NCBI RefSeq assembly: GCF_014656135.1
Contig: NZ_BNBV01000031.1
Span: 1 to 64,000 of the forward strand
From: Streptomyces thermodiastaticus
GTDB lineage: Bacteria > Actinomycetota > Actinomycetes > Streptomycetales > Streptomycetaceae
Reading direction: 5' to 3'
DNA length: 64,000 nt
In this document: positions 1 to 8,709 of the stretch, one piece after another
Layout: the number at the start of each line of letters is the position of its first letter
Numbering within the stretch: position 1 is the stretch's first letter
Notes under the pieces: generated by a model
What the model was told of the DNA's origin: nothing
Seen by the model: the letters and a program-made list of their open reading frames with translations, nothing else
Databases searched by the model: none
Made by a program: the position numbers and the translations under genes

Positions 1-1839
1 GACCGCGGCGTGGGGGACGGGGGCGTCCTCGGCACCGCGGATGTGACCGCGAACCGGCACCCCGCCACCGCTGCTGCCCGGGGCGGGAGCGTCGTGCTCC
101 AGCGTCGCCACCGCAGCCAGCCGCTGGGCACCCTGCTGCTCCTGCCCGGCGGGCGAGGTGGCCGCGGTCTCGGAGACCGTGACCTGCTCCCGGGTCTCGG
201 CGACGGCCGGGGCCGCAGCCGTGTCCGCCGGGGCGGACTCACTGCTGGCTGCCTGAGCCAGCGCACCCTGCGTACGCAGCGGAACCTCCTTGATGAACAG
301 AGTGATGAGGAAGGCGACCGCGGCCAGCGCGGAAGCGATCAGGAAGATGTCGGCGATGCCGTGACCGTAGGCGCTCTTCATGACCACGCGCAGCGGCGCG
401 GGCAGGGAGCTCAGGTCCGGCAGGCTGCTCGAGCCGGCGTCGGACCCGGAGGCGAGCTGCGCGTACTTCGGGCCGAGGTCCGCCAGACCGTCCTTGACGT
501 AGTGGGTGATCCGGTTGGCCATGACCGCGCCCAGCGCGGAGACGCCGACCGCACCGCCCAGGGAGCGGAAGAAGGTGACCGTGGAGCTGGCGGCGCCGAG
601 GTCCTTCGGGTCCACCTGGTTCTGGGTGCAGAGCACCAGGTTCTGCATCATCATGCCGATGCCGAGACCCAGCACGGCCATGTAGATGGCGATCTTCCAG
701 TAGTCCGTGTCGTACCGGAGGGAGCCCAGCAGGCCGAGGCCGGCCACGACCAGCAGGCCACCGCTGACCAGCCACGCCTTCCAGCGGCCGGTACGGGTGA
801 TGACCTGACCGGAGACGGTGGAGGAGACGAACAGGCCGGCGATCATCGGGATCGTCATGACGCCCGACATGGTCGGGGACTTCTCGCGGGCCAGCTGGAA
901 GTACTGGCTGAAGAAGACGGTGCCGCTGAACATGGCGATACCGACGAAGAGCGAGGCCAGGGACGCCAGCGAGATGGTGCGGTTGCGGAACAGGCGCAGC
1001 GGGATGATCGGCTCGGAGGCCTTGGCCTCCGCCAGCACGAACAGCAGGGCGAGGACGACGGAGCCGCCCACCATCACACCGGTCTGCCACGACAGCCAGT
1101 CGTACTTGTCACCGGCGAAGGTCACCCAGATCAGCAGCAGGCAGACGGCCGCGGAGATCAGGAACGCGCCGAGCCAGTCGACCTTGACCTTCCGCTTGGT
1201 GACCGGCAGGTGCAGGGTCTTCTGCAGCACGATCAGCGCGATCACCGCGAAGGGCACGCCGACGTAGAAGCACCAGCGCCAGCCCAGCCAGCTGGTGTCG
1301 GTGATGACACCGCCGAGCAGCGGGCCGCCCACGGTCGCGACCGCGAACGTCGCGCCGAGGTAACCGGAGTACCGGCCACGCTCACGCGGGGAGATCATCG
1401 CGGCCATGATGATCTGAGCCAGAGCGGTCAGACCACCGGCGCCGATGCCCTGGACCACACGGCAGGCGATGAGCATGCCGGGGTTCTGCGACAGACCGGC
1501 CGTCATCGACGCGAGGACGAAGATGATCAGGGCTATCTGGACGAGCGCCTTCTTGCTGTACAGGTCGGCGAGCTTGCCCCACAGGGGAGTGGCCGCGGTC
1601 ATCGACAGCAGGGCGGCGGTGACCACCCAGGTGTAGGCGGACTGGCCGCCTCCCAGGTCACCGATGATCCTCGGCAGGGCGTTGGAGACGATCGTGGACG
1701 ACAGGATCGCCACGAACATACCGAGCAGCAGCCCGGAGAGAGCCTCCATGATCTGCCGGTGCGTCATCGCAGCACCGCCCGGGGCACTGTCCCCGTGCTT
1801 GGCGTGAGCCCGCACACCGGCTGGTGTGGTCGTTGCCAT
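1..1839 (-). CDS. MFS drug exporter, EmrB/QacA (DHA2) type, 3' end outside window
   Basis: Membrane antiporter of the 14-TM EmrB/QacA family, expected to export drugs or toxic compounds using the proton gradient. The ATG at 1839 opens an uninterrupted frame to the window edge (613 codons, no stop). Visible family signatures are the ALPRIIGDLGG motif after TM1, LWGKLADLYSKK (motif A), the RVVQGIGAGG stretch and the GGPLLGGVITD motif C. Near the edge the protein runs into an Ala/Thr/Glu-rich hydrophilic tail, longer than in most family members. It lies just downstream of a MarR regulator (gap of about 9 nt), so the two are probably cotranscribed and repressor-controlled. Substrate cannot be told from sequence. 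Confidence 0.93.
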   Translation of the reverse strand, partial: MATTTPAGVRAHAKHGDSAPGGAAMTHRQIMEALSGLLLGMFVAILSSTIVSNALPRIIGDLGGGQSAYTWVVTAALLSMTAATPLWGKLADLYSKKALVQIALIIFVLASMTAGLSQNPGMLIACRVVQGIGAGGLTALAQIIMAAMISPRERGRYSGYLGATFAVATVGGPLLGGVITDTSWLGWRWCFYVGVPFAVIALIVLQKTLHLPVTKRKVKVDWLGAFLISAAVCLLLIWVTFAGDKYDWLSWQTGVMVGGSVVLALLFVLAEAKASEPIIPLRLFRNRTISLASLASLFVGIAMFSGTVFFSQYFQLAREKSPTMSGVMTIPMIAGLFVSSTVSGQVITRTGRWKAWLVSGGLLVVAGLGLLGSLRYDTDYWKIAIYMAVLGLGIGMMMQNLVLCTQNQVDPKDLGAASSTVTFFRSLGGAVGVSALGAVMANRITHYVKDGLADLGPKYAQLASGSDAGSSSLPDLSSLPAPLRVVMKSAYGHGIADIFLIASALAAVAFLITLFIKEVPLRTQGALAQAASSESAPADTAAAPAVAETREQVTVSETAATSPAGQEQQGAQRLAAVATLEHDAPAPGSSGGGVPVRGHIRGAEDAPVPHAAV

Positions 1840-1848
1840 GGGCTTCCT

Positions 1849-2391
1849 TTACTTACGTATGTCTGCGGGTGTACGGGTGGTCTCTTCGGCTACGGGAGCG
1901 GCCGCGCGGGCGGTTCCGGTCTCGGCAGCGGCCGTCGTGGCGTAGGCCCGGGCCGTCTGGGACCGGCAGTCGCCGAAGCTGTCGCGCAGCCGCGTCATCA
2001 GATGGATGAGCTGGCCGACCTCGTCGTCGCTCCAGTCGCTGAGCCGTTCGGCGAGCAGGCGGGTGGTGCGCCGGGACAGATCACCGAGCCGGTCCAGGCC
2101 GGCGGGGGTCAGATGCAGGATGCGCGAGCGCTTGTCCGCGGGGTCCGGCAGTCGGTCGATCCAGCCGCGCTCGGCGGCGTGGGCGACGTGCCGGCTGGTG
2201 ACCGACATGTCCACGGCGAGTAGTTCGGCGAGCTTGCTCATGCGCATGTCACCGTGTCGACCGAGGGTCGTCAGGACGGCCGCCGAGCCGGCCGGGCAAT
2301 CGGCCGGCAGGATCCGCCCCAGGTCTCTTTTCACGGCTCCGACGGCACTGAGCTGGCGCGCCAGCTCTTCGTACTGCGCCTGCCCGGCCAT
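1849..2391 (-). CDS. MarR-family transcriptional regulator
   Basis: Winged-helix repressor, probably controlling itself and the MFS exporter that follows. The start ATG at 2391 (MAGQAQYEEL) is chosen because GGGAGG lies 5 nt upstream; an in-frame start 20 codons earlier would put a palindromic operator inside the gene. The central part (VLTTLGRHGDMRMSKLAELL, then SVTSRHVAHAAERGWIDRLPDP with DKRSRILHLTPAG) is the typical MarR recognition helix and wing. The Ala-rich C-terminal 35 residues are low complexity. Operon MarR-MFS is a standard inducible efflux arrangement. Confidence 0.9.
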   Translation of the reverse strand: MAGQAQYEELARQLSAVGAVKRDLGRILPADCPAGSAAVLTTLGRHGDMRMSKLAELLAVDMSVTSRHVAHAAERGWIDRLPDPADKRSRILHLTPAGLDRLGDLSRRTTRLLAERLSDWSDDEVGQLIHLMTRLRDSFGDCRSQTARAYATTAAAETGTARAAAPVAEETTRTPADIRK

Positions 2392-2416
2392 CGCACCTCC
2401 CGTAGTCGTTGCTTGA

Positions 2417-2443
2417 GGCAACCATACATGAAACTTGGTTGCC
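2417..2443 (-). promoter_or_regulatory. palindromic operator of the marR-MFS operon
   Basis: Perfect inverted repeat GGCAACCA - 11 nt - TGGTTGCC, 26 nt upstream of the marR start and in its promoter region. Size and symmetry fit a MarR dimer site; assignment to this MarR is inference. Confidence 0.6.
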
Positions 2444-2640
2444 GAAGACAAGCAAACGGGGGGTGTGGGGGCAAAGACTTGGCAAAGGCAAGCATTGCGG
2501 CTGTGAACGCCGAGTGTGAGGCGGCCTGCCGTACCGGACGCGGTTCACACCGGCACGCGAACGGCCCCCGGACCCGAGGTGAACGACCCATCGGCGGTCC
2601 GGCGACGCGTAGATCGCCCGGCCAACCGGCCGGGGACGGT

Positions 2641-3267
2641 TCAGTCCTGGGCCCGTTCTCCGGTGGCCGCACGTCGGCCTCCGAACGAGGCGACCAAGGC
2701 GTCGGCGACCGCTGCCGCGTCTGTGTCCGCCACGTCTTCCGGGTACTCCGGCAGCAGGTCGTCCCAGACGGGCAGCCACGAGCCGCGCAGCTGGGGCTGG
2801 CCCTCGGGGCGGGCGTAGAACCAGAGGTGCAGGTGGGCGGCTCCGTCCCCGGTCCGGTAGACGTGGGCTCGGGAGATGTGCGGCCGTGCTTGGACGTGGC
2901 GGACGATGTGCGTGGTGAGCACGCCGAGTTCGGCGGCCGGCTCGTCCGGCAGGTCCGCCAGGTCGTAGTGGTCCCGGGGGAACAGGACCAGAACCAGAGG
3001 CACACCGACGCCGCGGACCCGGGCCAGTCTCCAGTGGTCGTCGAACCAGATACCCTCGTCACGGGCGCGGCAGATGTCGCAGTGCGCCGGGTCCTCGCCG
3101 TGCCGTTCCGGCTCGGGCAGCACCGGTGGGCGCAGCGGCGCGGCCTTGAGTCCTTGGCGCTCGAACGGGCTGATGTCCCACCTCGTCAACCGCGTGAGCG
3201 GAAGACGGAGTTCGCTGTCGGCGGCCGCGCGCGCGTGGTCGTAGAAGTCCTCCGGTCGCAGGGCCAT
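2641..3267 (-). CDS. HIT-like superfamily protein
   Basis: 208-aa cytosolic protein with a histidine-triad-like motif AHLHLWFYARP (about residues 142-152) and a CDICRARDEGIWFDDHWRL segment (about 63-81) like the N-terminal part of HIT hydrolases. Such proteins act on nucleotide phosphoesters; here the triad is HLHLW rather than the canonical HxHxHxx, so catalysis is uncertain. The ATG at 3267 has no Shine-Dalgarno; a TATCCT box ends 6 nt before it, suggesting a leaderless transcript. Function beyond the fold is unknown. Confidence 0.75.
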   Translation of the reverse strand: MALRPEDFYDHARAAADSELRLPLTRLTRWDISPFERQGLKAAPLRPPVLPEPERHGEDPAHCDICRARDEGIWFDDHWRLARVRGVGVPLVLVLFPRDHYDLADLPDEPAAELGVLTTHIVRHVQARPHISRAHVYRTGDGAAHLHLWFYARPEGQPQLRGSWLPVWDDLLPEYPEDVADTDAAAVADALVASFGGRRAATGERAQD

Positions 3268-3273
3268 GGCCGG

Positions 3274-3279
3274 AGGATA
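3274..3279 (-). promoter_or_regulatory. -10 box, leaderless promoter of HIT-like gene
   Basis: TATCCT on the minus strand followed by 6 nt and the ATG at 3267; no ribosome binding site. Confidence 0.5.
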
Positions 3280-3355
3280 GCCCCGAGCCGGCGGTTCCGG
3301 ACCGTGCCGGTGGGGCGGCGACGGGAAACGCGCACCGGCGGACCGGTGCGCGAGG

Positions 3356-3886
3356 TCAGGATCCCAGGTCCAGCAGGAGGGCCATCACGCCCACCAGGGT
3401 GGCGCTGCTGACGATCTCGCGTCGGCCGATCATGCCGCGGATGCTGCTCAGCGGGATCCACTCCAGGCGGTCGGACTCGTTGCGTTCCGCGGGTTCCGAC
3501 ACGTGCCGCGCGCCGTCCGCGCGGAAGACGAAGTGGCGGGAGTCGGTGATGCCCGCGGCGGGCTGGGCGTGGATCAGTTCCCGCACGGTCTGCGGGCGCC
3601 AGCCCGTCTCCTCCTCCAGTTCCCGGGCGGCCGCGTCCGCCGGTGTCTCGCCGTCCTCGACCAGGCCCATGGGCAGCTCCCAGGCCCAGGTGTCGGTGAC
3701 GAAGCGGTGGCGCCACATCATCAGCACGCGATGGTGTTCGTCCACCGCCGCGGCCACGGCGAGGTCCCGCAGCCGCACGACGTGGTAGTCGGTGCGGGCG
3801 CCGTCCGGCTGTTCCACGTCCAGGGAGCGCAGCCGCACCCAGGGGGTGTCGTAGAGGGTGTGTTCGCCGTGGACGGTCCAGCGCAT
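3356..3886 (-). CDS. NUDIX hydrolase
   Basis: Hydrolyses a nucleoside diphosphate linked to another moiety, with Mg2+. The Nudix box GLVEDGETPADAAARELEEE (continuing TGW) matches Gx5Ex7REUxEExGU exactly, with all metal-binding glutamates present. The start at ATG 3886 (MRWTVHGEHT) has GAGAAGG upstream; an in-frame upstream start would add 32 Arg/Pro-rich residues that do not look like coding sequence. Resembles ADP-ribose pyrophosphatase-like Nudix proteins, but the substrate cannot be fixed. Confidence 0.88.
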   Translation of the reverse strand: MRWTVHGEHTLYDTPWVRLRSLDVEQPDGARTDYHVVRLRDLAVAAAVDEHHRVLMMWRHRFVTDTWAWELPMGLVEDGETPADAAARELEEETGWRPQTVRELIHAQPAAGITDSRHFVFRADGARHVSEPAERNESDRLEWIPLSSIRGMIGRREIVSSATLVGVMALLLDLGS

Positions 3887-4173
3887 CTCGTGCCTTCTCT
3901 CTTCTTCAGGGTTTCCAGGTCTCCAGGGGGCCTCCGGATGCCGCGCCAGCCGTGCCGATACCCATGCGGTGCGGGCGTCCATGCCTGGACCGAACTCGGC
4001 CGCGAAGCGGCGTGCATGCCACGTGGTTCGAGGTGCGAGCGCCCAGCGCGCGAGTGCGAAACGTACGCGGCCGAGGCTGGCCCGGGTCCCATCTGCTGGG
4101 TCGGTGCCTTCGTCCGGGGAGGAACAGCCGCGCGGCGTCGTGTGCCGTTCAGCGGTGCTGTACTCGGAAGTCG

Positions 4174-4770
4174 CTAGACGGACAGCGTGGCGCTCACTCC
4201 GAGCAACACCTCAAGCTCGGCTACCGTTGCGGCTTCATCCGTCGCGAGGACGGTGGTGATACCCAAAGCTTCGGCAGGTGGCAGGTTCCGAGGGTGGTCG
4301 TCGACGAACACGCACGCCCGCGCAGGAAGCCCGAGACGCTCCAACGTCAGCTCATAGATGGCAGGGTCGGGTTTCGCCATGCGGACCTGCTCGGAAATGA
4401 CGTGCACATCGAACAAGCCCCACACGCCTGTGTGCTCGTACGGGTTGAAGGGATCCGTGCCGAAGCTGTTCGACAGGAGAGCGAGACGGTACCCCGCACT
4501 CTTGGCAGCTCGTGCGAGCGCGGCCATGCGCCGAGCTGGGGGCACCGCGGCCCAGGCGCGCCCCATCAGGTTGTCCGGTGCGACTTGCGTACCGAGAAGA
4601 GCCGCAGTACGCCTGTTCCACTCCGTCTGGTCGATCTCACCGACTTCCAGCGCCGCATACAACCGCCGGCCTTCAGGGTGGTCGCTGAGAGTGGCACGCC
4701 ATGCTTCTGGGGGAAGCCCTTCAGACTCGCACCAAGCGCGGTGTGTGGGACGCGGATCTGCGGTCAACAC
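4174..4770 (-). CDS. HAD-family phosphatase, 5' end apparently frameshifted
   Basis: HAD (IA subfamily) hydrolase by ALLSNSFGTD (motif II), KPDPAIYELTLERLG (motif III) and CVFVDDHPRNL (motif IV). The only in-frame start is GTG at 4770, which leaves out the catalytic motif I. Reading further upstream in the same frame gives HGLILDFAGVLT, that is the nucleophile Asp of motif I, but no start codon before a TAA at 4804-4806. An ATG at 4794-4796 sits one base out of frame; one extra G in the GGG run 4792-4794 would restore M-G-L-I-L-D-F. So this is either a real frameshift mutation or a sequencing error. If real, the 198-aa product lacks its nucleophile and is probably inactive. Confidence 0.75.
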   Translation of the reverse strand: MLTADPRPTHRAWCESEGLPPEAWRATLSDHPEGRRLYAALEVGEIDQTEWNRRTAALLGTQVAPDNLMGRAWAAVPPARRMAALARAAKSAGYRLALLSNSFGTDPFNPYEHTGVWGLFDVHVISEQVRMAKPDPAIYELTLERLGLPARACVFVDDHPRNLPPAEALGITTVLATDEAATVAELEVLLGVSATLSV

Positions 4771-5121
4771 CCCGGCGAAGTCGAGGATGAGCCCATGCTC
4801 GGCTTAACGGTCCGTGGCGCCCATGGGTTGCAGCATGCTGCGTGCTCCCTACCTTCGGCCTCACACCAAGACGCTACCGCGCACCGAGTACCGTCAAGCC
4901 TCGCACTTCGTCCGACGACTCCGGCCCAACTGACACGTCCCTGGCCGTGCTCCGAGCTGCGGGATGTACACACGCCACTGGCGGGAGTCGTTCACGTACG
5001 TCGCAACCGGTCCGGTGCGTCACTGTGCAAGCCGCCCAATCACCCTTTCGTGCTTCCCGGAACGACCACCGGCGTGTCCGGCATGAGAGATCATTTGATG
5101 ACATGAGTCAGAGTGAGTCGC

Positions 5122-6561
5122 ATGGCTAAGCGCCAACGCCGTCGCCAGCGGGAACAGGCACAGAAGAAGCTGACTGCTCCCTCACCGCTGATCATCGAGT
5201 TCCCGCCCGGCGAGCCGCGCATCCGTGCCGTCATCAAGGCCGACTGTCCCAAGCAGGTACAGGAAGTTGCCGTCCAGTACTGGGAGATCACCGAGGAAGG
5301 CACCTGGGCCCGCACGGTAGGCAGCATGGGTGACCAGCAATGGGTTGCAGCGACGGCCACGTCCGTCTCCCACGCCGTTCTGCTCAAGTCGCTCTGCCGG
5401 AACTGTGATGAGCCCATCCGTGTCAGCAACCGGTCGTGGGCCGTCAAGGTCGGCGGCAAGTACTTGGACCGGCGCAACGACAGGTACCTCTGTCCAGAGT
5501 GCAGCGACGTCCAGCGGCAGGACGAGGAACGTGAGCGCGAGCGGAGACTGCAGGCGGCGCGCGCCGAGAAGGAACGGGAGAAGCTGAAGGCCGAGGAAGA
5601 GATGCGGCTCATCGCCGAGGCCCTCGCCGACGAAATGGCGAAGGACGGATCAACGAGCCGTCTGCCCTACGGCCGTCCGACCGCTCTGGCCCTGTACCTC
5701 GTCCTGGTCAATCACGCCGCCTACAACCCTGGCAAGCCCCTGCCCAGCGTGGCCGATCTGGGCTCGCTCGGATGGACAGGCGACACCGAAAGGGACACAG
5801 AGGCCCTTCTCGATCTGTACCGTGCCCACCTGGTCGCCATCGCCTCGCAGACGCCGAGGGAGGCATTCGACGTCTCCGAGGAGGACGGCGAACTCCGCTT
5901 CTCCGGCGCGGAGGTGAAATGGCGCCTGGTGGGCGCACATCCGACGGCCACAGCCAACGCGCGGGCTGTCAGGGCACACTTCATGACCGCTCCCGGCCAG
6001 GAAGCTCACGACGATCGTCAGGCACTGGCCGAGCTCGTCGACCGCATGGAGGTCATCAACGTCATCTCCTACCTCGACGGGCTTCTGACCAAGAAGTACG
6101 ACTACCCAGCCGTGCCTGAACGCCGGCGCCAGGAGCTGGCCGACATCGTCAGGAAGGGATTCACGGCGGGATACACGTCGGGGCAAATGATCTGTTTCGC
6201 CTGGCGGGCAGCGGACTCGGCGGCGGCTTGGAAAGAACGCAATGCGCACATGGGCCCGCCCGAGGCGTCCTCTGGTGCGGTCACCATCCTCAATAACAAG
6301 ATCGACACCGCGATCGAGGTCCACCACGCCATCCCGGAGTACGACCCGCCGCGCTGGCACCAACAGCCGCCTGCGCTGGCAGTGCTCAGGCAGTTGAACG
6401 CTGAGGTCAAGCGAGTGCGGGACCGCTCCATGATCATCGCCTGCCCCGAGTGCGACCACCAGGGGCTGCGCGAGACGGACACGGGGGCCATGGTCCGCTG
6501 TGTTCACACGGCGACCGTCCCTGAGCGGCCTGAATCACAGGAGGATCCGGCCGAAGCCTGA
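5122..6561 (+). CDS. hypothetical zinc-ribbon and coiled-coil protein
   Basis: About 479-aa protein that I do not recognise. It begins with a highly basic tail (MAKRQRRRQREQAQKK), then has two CxxC pairs (CRNC near residue 92, CPEC near 124) spaced like a zinc ribbon, a charged Arg/Glu coiled coil (about 130-175), a mostly helical middle, and another CPEC near the C-terminus. The ATG at 5122 is preferred over the GTG at 5113. Base composition and codon use are less G/C-biased than the neighbours, and the gene lies between a damaged HAD gene and a tRNA gene, which suggests horizontal acquisition. No catalytic motif is visible. Confidence 0.7.
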   Translation: MAKRQRRRQREQAQKKLTAPSPLIIEFPPGEPRIRAVIKADCPKQVQEVAVQYWEITEEGTWARTVGSMGDQQWVAATATSVSHAVLLKSLCRNCDEPIRVSNRSWAVKVGGKYLDRRNDRYLCPECSDVQRQDEERERERRLQAARAEKEREKLKAEEEMRLIAEALADEMAKDGSTSRLPYGRPTALALYLVLVNHAAYNPGKPLPSVADLGSLGWTGDTERDTEALLDLYRAHLVAIASQTPREAFDVSEEDGELRFSGAEVKWRLVGAHPTATANARAVRAHFMTAPGQEAHDDRQALAELVDRMEVINVISYLDGLLTKKYDYPAVPERRRQELADIVRKGFTAGYTSGQMICFAWRAADSAAAWKERNAHMGPPEASSGAVTILNNKIDTAIEVHHAIPEYDPPRWHQQPPALAVLRQLNAEVKRVRDRSMIIACPECDHQGLRETDTGAMVRCVHTATVPERPESQEDPAEA

Positions 6562-6880
6562 TCAGCGCAGACGCGTCTGGGGCCGCGGCGACGAGCACCA
6601 GGACCAGCTGCATGGATCCGCCCTCGCCCACCGAGGGGGACGGGAACCGCGGTGGCTCACCATAGGTGGGCACCTGCGCACTCGGCCTTCGCGCGAGCGA
6701 CTGGCTCACCGCTTGCGCGAGGCGTGCTGCACGTCACATGGAATCGATCTCGCCATGTGGGATGGTGAGGGGGTGAGCGGTCCGATGCGGCACCTGGGTG
6801 GCGTGCAAGGCGCTGCTTTTTCGTGACTCAGGGCACGCGGAGGGCACGCCACCCTCACATTGGACTGGGCAACAAACAAA
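6562..6880. other. intergenic, no gene seen
   Basis: Between the 482-codon frame and the tRNA-Gly terminator. I see no convincing ORF, repeat or promoter here. This is where an attachment-site remnant of a tRNA-targeting element might be sought. Confidence 0.4.
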
Positions 6881-6901
6881 CCCCAGGTCACTGACCTGGG
6901 G
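6871..6901 (-). terminator. rho-independent terminator of tRNA-Gly
   Basis: Hairpin with arms CCCCAGGT (6881-6888) and ACCTGGGG (6894-6901), followed on the minus strand by the T-rich run TTTGTTTGTT (6871-6880). It lies 11 nt past the tRNA 3' end. Confidence 0.85.
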
Positions 6902-6912
6902 CTTCTCTCTGG

Positions 6913-6983
6913 AGCGGGTGACGAGAATCGAACTCGCGCTCTCAGCTTGGGAAGCTGATGTTCTACCATTAAACTACACCCGC
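6913..6983 (-). tRNA. tRNA-Gly (anticodon CCC)
   Basis: Seventy-one-nt tRNA on the minus strand: acceptor arms GCGGGTG and CACCCGC pair, the anticodon stem TCAGC/GCTGA encloses TTCCCAA (anticodon CCC), and the T-arm has GTTCGATTC. No CCA is encoded, as usual in Streptomyces. Decodes GGG glycine codons. tRNA-Gly genes are common integration sites. Confidence 0.95.
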
Positions 6984-7248
6984 GCAAGACGCCGACCGAA
7001 GTCGGTGCTCGTCGCTCACTGTACCTCATCAACGGCCCCCGGTGCTCATGCCGTGGGGTCTTTGTTGGTTCGCAGCGGGGAGCGGGCCTTACTGGGGCCG
7101 GAGTTGGGGCGTACGGTGAGGGGGTGCAGCGGGGGCCCGGCGGGCCGGAGCGTCGCCTGGAGTGTCGTCTCTTTGATCCCGTACTGTGTGCTTTTGTCGT
7201 CAGGCGGCAGAGGCCAGACGCGGTTCTGGGGAAGGGACTTTGGGCTTG

Positions 7249-7407
7249 ATGGAGCGCACCGTCGTCCGTTGTGCCGAGGGGCACGTGTTCAGCACCGCTT
7301 CGTTCCCGATGCAGCAGGCCGAGCGGCTCGGCCCTGGTCGGCTCCTGCGGTGCCCTCGGTGTGCGCGGCTCCGCAGCGCGGTGCCCGTGAGCGTGGCGAA
7401 GCGGTAA
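7249..7407 (+). CDS. small zinc-finger-like protein
   Basis: 52-aa basic protein starting MERTVVRCAEGHVF and containing CAEGH near the start and CPRC later, a CxxxH/CxxC arrangement able to bind one zinc. Small proteins of this kind recur in Streptomyces with no known function. ATG at 7249 follows GGGGAAGGG at a rather long spacing of about 10 nt. It lies alone between tRNA-Gly and dcd. Confidence 0.6.
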   Translation: MERTVVRCAEGHVFSTASFPMQQAERLGPGRLLRCPRCARLRSAVPVSVAKR

Positions 7408-7477
7408 CAGCAGGCAGCGGAAGCGCTGCCTGGGCGCGTGGGGTCGTCCTGATTGTGGGGGCTCCACGCGCCTTGCG

Positions 7478-7483
7478 TATCCT
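7478..7483 (+). promoter_or_regulatory. -10 box, leaderless promoter of dcd
   Basis: TATCCT followed by 6 nt and the GTG start at 7490; TTGTGG at 7453-7458 may be the -35. Confidence 0.5.
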
Positions 7484-7489
7484 CGGGGC

Positions 7490-8065
7490 GTGCTTCTCTC
7501 AGACAAGGACATCCGGGCCGAGATCGACGCCGGGCGGGTGCGGATCGATCCCTTCGACGCGTCCATGGTGCAGCCGTCGAGCATCGACGTGCGCCTGGAC
7601 CGCTACTTCCGGGTGTTCGAGAATCACCGCTACCCGCACATCGACCCCTCGGTCGAGCAGCCGGACCTGACCCGGCTCGTCCAGCCTGAGGGGGATGAGC
7701 CGTTCATCCTGCATCCCGGCGAGTTCGTTCTCGCCTCGACCTATGAGGTCATCACACTTCCCGACGATCTCGCCTCCCGGCTGGAGGGGAAGAGTTCGCT
7801 GGGACGGCTCGGCCTGGTCACGCACTCCACCGCCGGGTTCATCGACCCGGGGTTCTCCGGACACGTGACCTTGGAGCTGTCGAATCTCGCCACCCTGCCG
7901 ATCAAGCTCTGGCCCGGTATGAAGATCGGGCAGTTGTGCCTGTTCCGGCTCAGCTCGCGGGCCGAGGCTCCGTACGGCAGTGAGCGCTACGGCTCCCGTT
8001 ACCAGGGGCAGCGCGGGCCCACTCCCTCGCGGTCCTACCTGAACTTCCACCGGACCCAGGTGTGA
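7490..8065 (+). CDS. dcd: dCTP deaminase
   Basis: Deaminates dCTP to dUTP for thymidylate synthesis (some actinobacterial forms go on to dUMP). The 191 aa are full length. Conserved segments include QPSSIDVRLD, LASTYEVITLPDDL, EGKSSLGRLGL (catalytic Ser/Arg region), HSTAGFIDPGFSGHVTLEL with the catalytic Glu, and the C-terminal YQGQRGPTPS. GTG start with no ribosome binding site, apparently leaderless. Its TGA overlaps a GTG of the next gene, so a phosphoribosyltransferase is cotranscribed; together they suggest nucleotide salvage. Confidence 0.96.
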   Translation: MLLSDKDIRAEIDAGRVRIDPFDASMVQPSSIDVRLDRYFRVFENHRYPHIDPSVEQPDLTRLVQPEGDEPFILHPGEFVLASTYEVITLPDDLASRLEGKSSLGRLGLVTHSTAGFIDPGFSGHVTLELSNLATLPIKLWPGMKIGQLCLFRLSSRAEAPYGSERYGSRYQGQRGPTPSRSYLNFHRTQV

Positions 8066-8079
8066 GGGGCACCACCGAC

Positions 8080-8577
8080 ATGAGCGACGTACGAGAGAAC
8101 CTCACCTACGAGCAGTTCGGCACCGCCGTCCGCGAGCTGGCCCAGACCATCGCCGACGACGGCTACGAGCCCGACATAGTGCTCAGCATCGCGCGCGGCG
8201 GCGTGTTCGTCGCCGGCGGGCTCGCCTACGCCCTGGACTGCAAGAACATCCACCTGGTGAACGTGGAGTTCTACACCGGTGTGGGGACCACCCTCGAGAT
8301 GCCGGTCATGCTCGCGCCGGTGCCCAACCTCATCGACTTCTCCGACAAGAAGGTCCTGATCACCGACGACGTCGCCGACACCGGCAAGACGCTCAAGCTG
8401 GTCCGCGACTTCTGCATCGACACCGTCGCCGAGGTGCGCACCGCGGTGATCTACGAGAAGTCCCACTCCCTCGTGAAGTGCGAGTACGTCTGGAAGCGCA
8501 CCGACGACTGGATCGACTTCCCGTGGAGTGTTCAGCCGCCGGTGGTGCAGCGGCGCGGTCAGGTGCTCGACGCCTGA
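8080..8577 (+). CDS. purine/xanthine-type phosphoribosyltransferase
   Basis: Type I phosphoribosyltransferase transferring ribose-5-phosphate from PRPP to a base. The PRPP loop VLITDDVADTGKTL (about residues 95-108) is intact, and IVLSIARGGVFVAGGL is the other conserved loop. The 165-aa ATG start (MSDVRENL) is chosen because GAGGGG precedes it; a GTG 18 nt upstream overlaps the dcd stop. The C-terminal WKRTDDWIDFPW occurs in hypoxanthine/xanthine-type salvage enzymes. Exact base is uncertain. Confidence 0.85.
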   Translation: MSDVRENLTYEQFGTAVRELAQTIADDGYEPDIVLSIARGGVFVAGGLAYALDCKNIHLVNVEFYTGVGTTLEMPVMLAPVPNLIDFSDKKVLITDDVADTGKTLKLVRDFCIDTVAEVRTAVIYEKSHSLVKCEYVWKRTDDWIDFPWSVQPPVVQRRGQVLDA

Positions 8578-8642
8578 GGTGAGCGGGGCCAGGGCCACCG
8601 GGGCCACGGGTGTACGTCGGCCGGGGCTGACGGAAAACGACT

Positions 8643-8677
8643 GCGGGGCAGGAGGCGGTGGTCGCCTCCTGCCCCGC
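8643..8677. terminator. bidirectional terminator hairpin
   Basis: Perfect 15-bp stem (GCGGGGCAGGAGGCG with its complement) around a 5-nt loop, between the convergent phosphoribosyltransferase and Yip1 genes. Confidence 0.85.
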
Positions 8678-8709
8678 GGACGTCGTGAGGGCTGGTTGCC
8701 GCCTGACGG

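Noticed and set aside
10..2223. Long plus-strand ORF of 737 codons over the MFS and MarR genes
   Set aside because: Low-complexity Arg/Gly/His product, antisense to two well-marked genes; shadow of GC-rich codon bias.
7061..7245. Possible regulatory RNA between tRNA-Gly and the small zinc protein
   Set aside because: No conserved riboswitch or T-box pattern recognised; no terminator hairpin.
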